From: SbD1 sp049300095
Lineage (GTDB): Bacteria > Desulfobacterota > Syntrophobacteria > Syntrophobacterales > Syntrophobacteraceae
DNA length: 5,814 nucleotides
Direction of reading: 5' to 3'
Assembly: GCA_049300095.1 (NCBI GenBank)
Contig: JBAQYM010000224.1
Span: 1 to 5,814, forward strand
Every line of letters begins with the position of its first letter. The stretch's first letter is position 1. This document shows, piece by piece, positions 1 through 2,899 of the stretch. The position numbers were made by a program, and so were the translations under genes. The notes under the pieces are model-generated. The model was not told where the DNA came from and did not search any database. It saw nothing but the letters and a program-made list of their open reading frames with translations.

Positions 1-57
1 AATCAAGTCTATCACTTGCTTGGATACTTGGTTCCGAACAACCGTCGATGTCTTCAT
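1..57 (-). CDS. 5' end of an unidentified gene, cut by the window edge
   Basis: Nineteen codons stay open from an ATG at 57-55 to the left edge, beginning MKTSTVVRNQVSKQVIDLI. The start is supported by a GGAGG ribosome binding site eight bases upstream and a good sigma70-type promoter just before it, so this is very likely a real N-terminus although too little is present to identify the family. The visible residues are hydrophilic, with no signal peptide or membrane segment. The last part (VSKQVIDLI) looks helical and could begin a small DNA-binding protein such as a regulator or antitoxin; that is a guess only. The gene has its own promoter and lies 272 bases past the stop of the S74 fibre gene, so it is probably a separate transcription unit. 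A palindrome at its predicted transcription start hints at repression or autoregulation. Confidence 0.6.
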   Translation of the reverse strand, partial: MKTSTVVRNQVSKQVIDLI

Positions 58-65
58 GCTCAATG

Positions 66-70
66 CCTCC
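66..70 (-). promoter_or_regulatory. Ribosome binding site GGAGG of the left-edge gene
   Basis: The minus strand reads GGAGG followed by eight bases (cattgagc) and then ATG at 57-55. This is near-consensus sequence and spacing, and it is the main evidence that the truncated frame at the left edge is real. Its first G is also the last base of the palindrome at 70-85. Confidence 0.65.
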
Positions 71-85
71 ATGGTTAAGACCATG
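70..85. promoter_or_regulatory. Operator-like palindrome CATGGT-TAAG-ACCATG
   Basis: Perfect 6-bp arms flank a 4-base centre. The site lies four bases downstream of the -10 hexamer, covers the expected transcription start (about 83), and touches the GGAGG site. As DNA it is placed where a repressor would block the promoter. As RNA it would form a 6-bp hairpin directly before the ribosome binding site. Five of the six arm bases recur in an identical CATGG-N6-CCATG arrangement at 2842-2857. The regulatory role is inferred from position and symmetry only. Confidence 0.4.
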
Positions 86-89
86 AGAC

Positions 90-118
90 ATTATAAACGG
101 TATTTTAGTATTTTCCAA
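90..118 (-). promoter_or_regulatory. Sigma70-type promoter of the left-edge gene
   Basis: On the minus strand a -35 hexamer TTGGAA (113-118, four of six consensus bases) and a perfect -10 hexamer TATAAT (90-95) are separated by exactly 17 bases (96-112). The spacer is AT-rich in an otherwise GC-rich region. Transcription would start near base 83, leaving a leader of about 26 bases that contains the GGAGG site. This is the clearest promoter in the window. Confidence 0.65.
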
Positions 119-222
119 GTCCCTAAGAGAAACCTTTGCCGGCGGCTCGATCGCCCGGCCTCACACGCTCTCCTGCGCAGCCGTCCCGCAGACTCAACGA
201 TCCCCTTCGCCCTCTTCGCGGT

Positions 223-240
223 AAAAACTGAAAAGACAGT
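223..240 (-). terminator. Weak possible terminator of the S74 fibre gene
   Basis: The minus strand reads ACTG-tctttt-CAGT followed by TTTT, a short stem with a U tract. It is 90 bases past the stop codon at 330. A 4-bp stem is weak, so this is only the best intrinsic-terminator candidate in the gap. A second hairpin without a U tract lies between it and the gene (283-313). Confidence 0.25.
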
Positions 241-282
241 GTAGGCTATGAAACCGGTTCGGATCCTGTGCCGGGTGTTGAC

Positions 283-313
283 GGGAGGAACGACCGTGCG
301 GATCGATCCTCCC
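283..313. repeat. Inverted repeat GGGAGGA/TCCTCCC just past the fibre gene
   Basis: Perfect 7-bp arms at 283-289 and 307-313 enclose 17 bases. The 10-bp palindrome GGATCGATCC (300-309) overlaps the inner edge of the right arm. It begins 17 bases beyond the fibre gene stop codon. It may protect the 3' end of the transcript or help termination, but no U tract follows on either strand. The rest of the 58-329 gap shows no believable gene. Confidence 0.35.
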
Positions 314-329
314 TGTCGGGAATCTGTCA

Positions 330-2510
330 CTACCTGTTGGTTTGGGCTTCAAGCCTGGACAGTTGCCCATGATCGAGAAGTTCGGGTTCGGCCCTTGTTG
401 CCGTCTCACTCAGCCGGGCTTCGAGCCGTGACAGCCGCTCCTTTAACGCGGCCAACTCCTTATTCTGGTCTTTGAGGGCCGAAATCTCTTTGTCTTGTTC
501 CATGATGTGGCGATGTTGCTTTTGCACCTCGTTTAGGAGCATGGCGTTGACCAGGTGGTAGGAGACAGTGTGGGGCAGGCCGGTTTTGGGGTCGTACTGA
601 ACAAGGTCCGGATAGACCGCGGCCACCTCTTCGGCGATGAGTCCGTACTGGAGCGAGCGCGACCCGCCGGAATATTCAGGCTTGTAGCGGAAGGTGACGG
701 GCCGCAACCGCATGAGACCGCTGCTCGCCTCTCCCATGTTCTCGATTTCTTCCTTGTACCGGCTCGATGAGGTTACGGTGCCGAGTTGTCCGTTGCTGTT
801 CACATAAACGGTTGCGCCGGTGCTTACATTATTGTTGTAGACGCCTGTAATGAAGGCGCGCCCGTGCTTGCTGTCCCCGATCCTAATCGTGTTGTTTTCG
901 TCTGCCGCAGATGGACGGCCGCCAACATAGATGTTGTTGCCGCCCGTAAACTCGCCGTCCCAATAGCCCGCTAGGTAGCCCAACGCGATGTTAGCGTTGC
1001 CTATAGTCGAGTTGAGGGCACCATGCCCGAAGGCGGTGTTGCGGGAACCGGTGGTGTTCGAGTCGAGCGCGAAAGCTCCGCTGGCGGTGTTGTGAGAGCC
1101 GGTGGTGTTCTCATGAAGCGCCCATTCTCCGCTGGCAGTGTTCCCACCGCCGGTGGTGTTCGAGGCAAGCGCCCCTCCTCCGCTGGCGGTGTTGTCAGAA
1201 CCGGTGGTGTTCGAAACAAGCGCCGAATGTCCGCTGGCAGTGTTCCAGCCGCCGGTGGTATTGTGCCCAAGCGCCGAAGCTCCGCTGGCGGTGTTGCCCA
1301 CGCCGGTGGTGTTCGAGGAAAGCGCGCCCCCTCCGATGGCAGTGTTGGCATCGGCAGTTGTGTTCGAGGCAAGCGCATAAAATCCGTTGGCGGTGTTGCC
1401 CACGCCGGTGGTGTTCTTGAAAAGCGCCCCCTCTCCGCTGGCAGTGTTCCCAGCGCCGGCGGTGTTCGAGGAAAGTGCCCGACGTCCGCTGGCGGTATTC
1501 CCCCCTCCGGTGGTGTTGGGGGTAAGTGCGCCGATACCGATGGCCGTATTTAGGTCAGTAGCAATCACATTGGGATTCAGAGGCCCCGGAGGTCCTGTAG
1601 GCCCAGTATCTCCTTTTGGCCCCTGTGGCCCTGCAAAGGGGGGCCTCCATGCCACACCCGTTCCAGTTGAGGTTAGCACCTGCCCTGAAGCGGAACCGGC
1701 AGGGCTTACCTTCGCAGCCGTCACTGACAAGTTTGCGAGCTTGGCATTGGTGATCCCCCCTGCGGGAATCTGGGTATCCGCAAGCACCCCTGTGATATTT
1801 GAAAAGGTATGGGTGTGGGAGAGGGGGGCCTTCGCCGCGAGTTTAGCTGTGAGTTCGCTGTCGCGGGTGATGGCAGCGGGAATCTGGGTATCCGTAAGCA
1901 CCCCTGTAATATTTGAAAAGGTATGAGAGTGGGAGAGGGGGGCCTTCAACGCAAGTTTAGCTGTGAGTTCGCTGTCGCGGGTGATGGTAGCGGGAATCTG
2001 GGTATCCGCAAGCACCCCTGTAATATTTGAAAAGGTATGGGTGTGGGTGGAAGGAGAGAAAAAAGTCCAGTCATTCCCATCCAGGGTGTCCGCGTTGGAT
2101 GCATAGGATGATGGGTTTATCTTGACCCGTGACCCGAAGACCTCACCGTCGACCACAACCTCAAGCCATTTTGTATTGGAGCCAAAGACACTTACCCGGT
2201 AGGGAGGGGTGGGTTTATCGGCATAGAGGACGCCTGAAAGACTCTTCTGCGAGCCCAGGGTGACCTGGAACGTCCCGGACGATCCCACATCCACGGTGGG
2301 GAAGGTGTCCGACCAGAGGACGGTCGTTGCAGTCTCTGAGTTATAGATGTTGAAGGTAGCCGAGTAGGTTCCGGCGGGCAGATATGCCCCGGTAGAGGTG
2401 GTGAGTCTTCCCTGAACATAGAGCTTGGTTGATAGTGCGTGAGAAGTTGAGGAACATAGGAAAAGGGTCGATAAAAGACTGAGAATCAAAAGGGCGCTTG
2501 ACCTTCTCAT
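330..2510 (-). CDS. Exported tail-fibre-like surface protein with S74 self-cleaving chaperone domain
   Basis: A 726-residue fibrous protein, probably trimeric and displayed outside the cell. Residues 1-25 are a signal peptide (RR, hydrophobic core, SHA before the predicted cut). Residues 28-140 form a beta-rich domain of the QGRLT...GTYSATF...LWSDTF...YASNADTLDG type, seen at the start of many secreted bacterial fibre proteins. Residues 156-253 carry two and a half 38-residue repeats starting HTHTFSNITGVL. Residues 294-311 are six collagen-like GXY triplets. Residues 321-506 are 17-residue NTASGxxALxxNTTGxx repeats resembling YadA-type head repeats. From about 581 comes a Peptidase_S74 intramolecular chaperone with SSSRYK, LRPVTFRYK and YGLIAEEVAAVYPDLV, then a coiled coil at about 655-702. 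In this family Ser and Lys five residues apart drive self-cleavage after trimer folding; here these would be S581 and K586, releasing about 146 residues. The start has a strong ribosome binding site. The signal peptide and absence of nearby phage genes argue for a cellular adhesin or appendage rather than a virion fibre. Its target is unknown. Confidence 0.9.
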   Translation of the reverse strand: MRRSSALLILSLLSTLFLCSSTSHALSTKLYVQGRLTTSTGAYLPAGTYSATFNIYNSETATTVLWSDTFPTVDVGSSGTFQVTLGSQKSLSGVLYADKPTPPYRVSVFGSNTKWLEVVVDGEVFGSRVKINPSSYASNADTLDGNDWTFFSPSTHTHTFSNITGVLADTQIPATITRDSELTAKLALKAPLSHSHTFSNITGVLTDTQIPAAITRDSELTAKLAAKAPLSHTHTFSNITGVLADTQIPAGGITNAKLANLSVTAAKVSPAGSASGQVLTSTGTGVAWRPPFAGPQGPKGDTGPTGPPGPLNPNVIATDLNTAIGIGALTPNTTGGGNTASGRRALSSNTAGAGNTASGEGALFKNTTGVGNTANGFYALASNTTADANTAIGGGALSSNTTGVGNTASGASALGHNTTGGWNTASGHSALVSNTTGSDNTASGGGALASNTTGGGNTASGEWALHENTTGSHNTASGAFALDSNTTGSRNTAFGHGALNSTIGNANIALGYLAGYWDGEFTGGNNIYVGGRPSAADENNTIRIGDSKHGRAFITGVYNNNVSTGATVYVNSNGQLGTVTSSSRYKEEIENMGEASSGLMRLRPVTFRYKPEYSGGSRSLQYGLIAEEVAAVYPDLVQYDPKTGLPHTVSYHLVNAMLLNEVQKQHRHIMEQDKEISALKDQNKELAALKERLSRLEARLSETATRAEPELLDHGQLSRLEAQTNR
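993..1550 (-). repeat. Tandem 51-bp repeats coding 17-residue head-like units
   Basis: Ten consecutive 17-residue units (residues 321-490 of the fibre protein, bases 1041-1550) follow NTASGxxALxxNTTGxx. A 16-residue eleventh (491-506) and a degenerate start of a twelfth (NIALGYLAG) follow. Fixed Asn, Thr, Gly and Ala-Leu positions every 17 residues fit the beta-roll seen in YadA-type adhesin heads. Positions 6-8 and 11-12 of each unit, and the last two residues, vary most, which would place variation on exposed turns. At the DNA level the common words are ccgctggcggtgtt and gccggtggtgttcg. The array is prone to copy-number change by slippage, in steps of 51 bp that keep the frame. Confidence 0.9.
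1578..1631 (-). repeat. Collagen-like GXY segment
   Basis: Residues 294-311 of the fibre protein are six uninterrupted triplets: GPQ GPK GDT GPT GPP GPL. Proline in the second position, with K and D in neighbouring triplets, is typical of bacterial collagen-like trimers. The segment links the HxH repeats to the head-like array and supports a trimeric assembly. Confidence 0.8.
1752..2045 (-). repeat. 114-bp direct repeats coding 38-residue HxH units
   Basis: Two full copies (1932-2045 and 1818-1931) and a 22-residue partial third (1752-1817) lie end to end. By eye the two full copies differ at 7 of 114 bases, about 94% identical, pointing to recent duplication or conversion. Each unit opens H-[TS]-H-T-F-S-N-I-T-G and continues through DTQIPA, ITRDSELTAKLA and KAPLS. 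HxH motifs in phage tail fibres can bind metal along the trimer axis; the same role here is an inference. Confidence 0.85.
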
Positions 2511-2517
2511 GGAAATG

Positions 2518-2524
2518 CTTCCTT
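2518..2524 (-). promoter_or_regulatory. Ribosome binding site AAGGAAG of the fibre gene
   Basis: The minus strand reads AAGGAAG, then seven bases (catttcc), then the ATG at 2510-2508. This fixes the start, which also gives a proper signal peptide. The upstream A tract can pair with a T tract at 2537-2543 (CTTTTTT, 8-base loop, AAAAAAG), which would partly cover this site. Confidence 0.75.
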
Positions 2525-2615
2525 TTTTCTGTTGCCAAAAAAGTTGTTCGGACGAGTGGAGTAAGGGTAAATCTTACATACAGGCTTGATTCTTCAGCAC
2601 AACCCGCATCTGCTG

Positions 2616-2765
2616 TCAAGTTATTTGAAACGTCCCTAAGAACAAGGGTTCTCCATCATTGTCAACAATCCTGATAGGGTATCTTGTCGTGGCCGGTTGG
2701 CGCTCAAACAGAATCGCCCACCCCTCCGGAATGCCCCTCAACCGATTATCCCCGGCAAGCGACAC
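2616..2765 (-). CDS. Possible 49-residue protein of unknown function
   Basis: An open frame from a GTG at 2765-2763 (or TTG at 2771) to a TGA at 2616-2618. I do not recognise it. It alternates hydrophobic and polar residues as a small beta-rich protein would, with GIPEGWAILFERQ, YPIRIVDNDGEP and LFLGTFQIT. It has no transmembrane segment and no cysteine. The start overlaps the end of the micro-ORF at 2746-2856 by 20 bases in the +1 register. This suggests either translational coupling, or one original gene of about 75-85 codons split by a frameshift. Only a weak AGGG lies before the GTG. Support is the protein-like residue pattern alone, so it may be a gene remnant or chance. Confidence 0.3.
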   Translation of the reverse strand: MSLAGDNRLRGIPEGWAILFERQPATTRYPIRIVDNDGEPLFLGTFQIT

Positions 2766-2856
2766 ACCCAAACCCTATCACCACGGGAGGCTCTTCTTTG
2801 CATTTCATGAGGGGTTGGATGTACTGCATAGCTCCATTCCCCATGGAATTCGCCAT
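2746..2856 (-). CDS. Possible 36-residue micro-peptide with YIQP and CxxC motifs
   Basis: An open frame from ATG 2856-2854 to TAA 2748-2746. An internal ATG at 2829-2827 has a better-placed GGGGA and would give a 27-residue peptide. The peptide reads MQYIQPLMKCKEEPP, then VVIGFG, then CVACRG at the end. A Tyr-x-x-Pro segment near the start, a charged middle and a Gly/Cys C-terminus recall the leader and core layout of small modified-peptide precursors, and YxxP occurs in lasso-peptide leaders bound by PqqD-like domains. No maturation enzyme lies in the window, so this is only resemblance. It begins 43 bases past the stop of the PEP-synthase-like gene, so it could be cotranscribed with it. A CATGG-N6-CCATG palindrome (2842-2857) covers the first ATG. 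Confidence 0.3.
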   Translation of the reverse strand: MANSMGNGAMQYIQPLMKCKEEPPVVIGFGCVACRG

Positions 2857-2857
2857 G
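2842..2857. repeat. Second CATGG-N6-CCATG interrupted palindrome
   Basis: Perfect 5-bp arms (2842-2846 and 2853-2857) flank six bases. They match the arms and spacing of the site at 70-85. An alternative hairpin, ATTCC-ccat-GGAAT (2836-2849), overlaps it. It lies 43 bases past the stop of the PEP-synthase-like gene and covers the first ATG of the micro-ORF. It might be an operator shared with the left-edge gene or a 3'-end hairpin; no U tract follows. Confidence 0.3.
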
Positions 2858-2899
2858 CCGGTTATGGAGCGGTCTCCTGGACGCGCCCTTCGGCCGCCA

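Noticed and set aside
4..18. CAAGT-ctatc-ACTTG inverted repeat at the left edge
   Set aside because: Five-base arms inside the partial coding frame, with no other support.
20..244. Plus-strand TTG frame of 74 codons
   Set aside because: There is no ribosome binding site, and it lies antisense to the left-edge gene's start, leader and promoter, which are better supported.
91..330. Minus-strand GTG frame overlapping the fibre gene stop codon (TAGTG)
   Set aside because: The overlap looks like coupling, but the product is Arg-rich and disordered, and the frame runs over the possible terminator and into the promoter of the next gene.
1001..1378. Minus-strand frame with repeated RTPPA-type units
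   Set aside because: It is an alternative register of the same 51-bp array inside the fibre gene.
1023..1926. Long plus-strand frames (1023-1553, 1138-1380, 1387-1926) rich in Ala, Val, Gly and Pro
   Set aside because: They are antisense shadows of the repeat-coding fibre gene, kept open by the three-base periodicity of the arrays. None has a good ribosome binding site or a recognisable domain.
2614..2619. Perfect TTGACA on the minus strand upstream of the fibre gene
   Set aside because: The hexamer 16-18 bases downstream (around TGAAGA) is a poor -10 match, so I do not call a promoter. The nearest TAAGAT has the wrong spacing.
119..2641. GTCCCTAAGA found at both 119-128 and 2632-2641
   Set aside because: A 10-base match with no extended similarity; likely chance.
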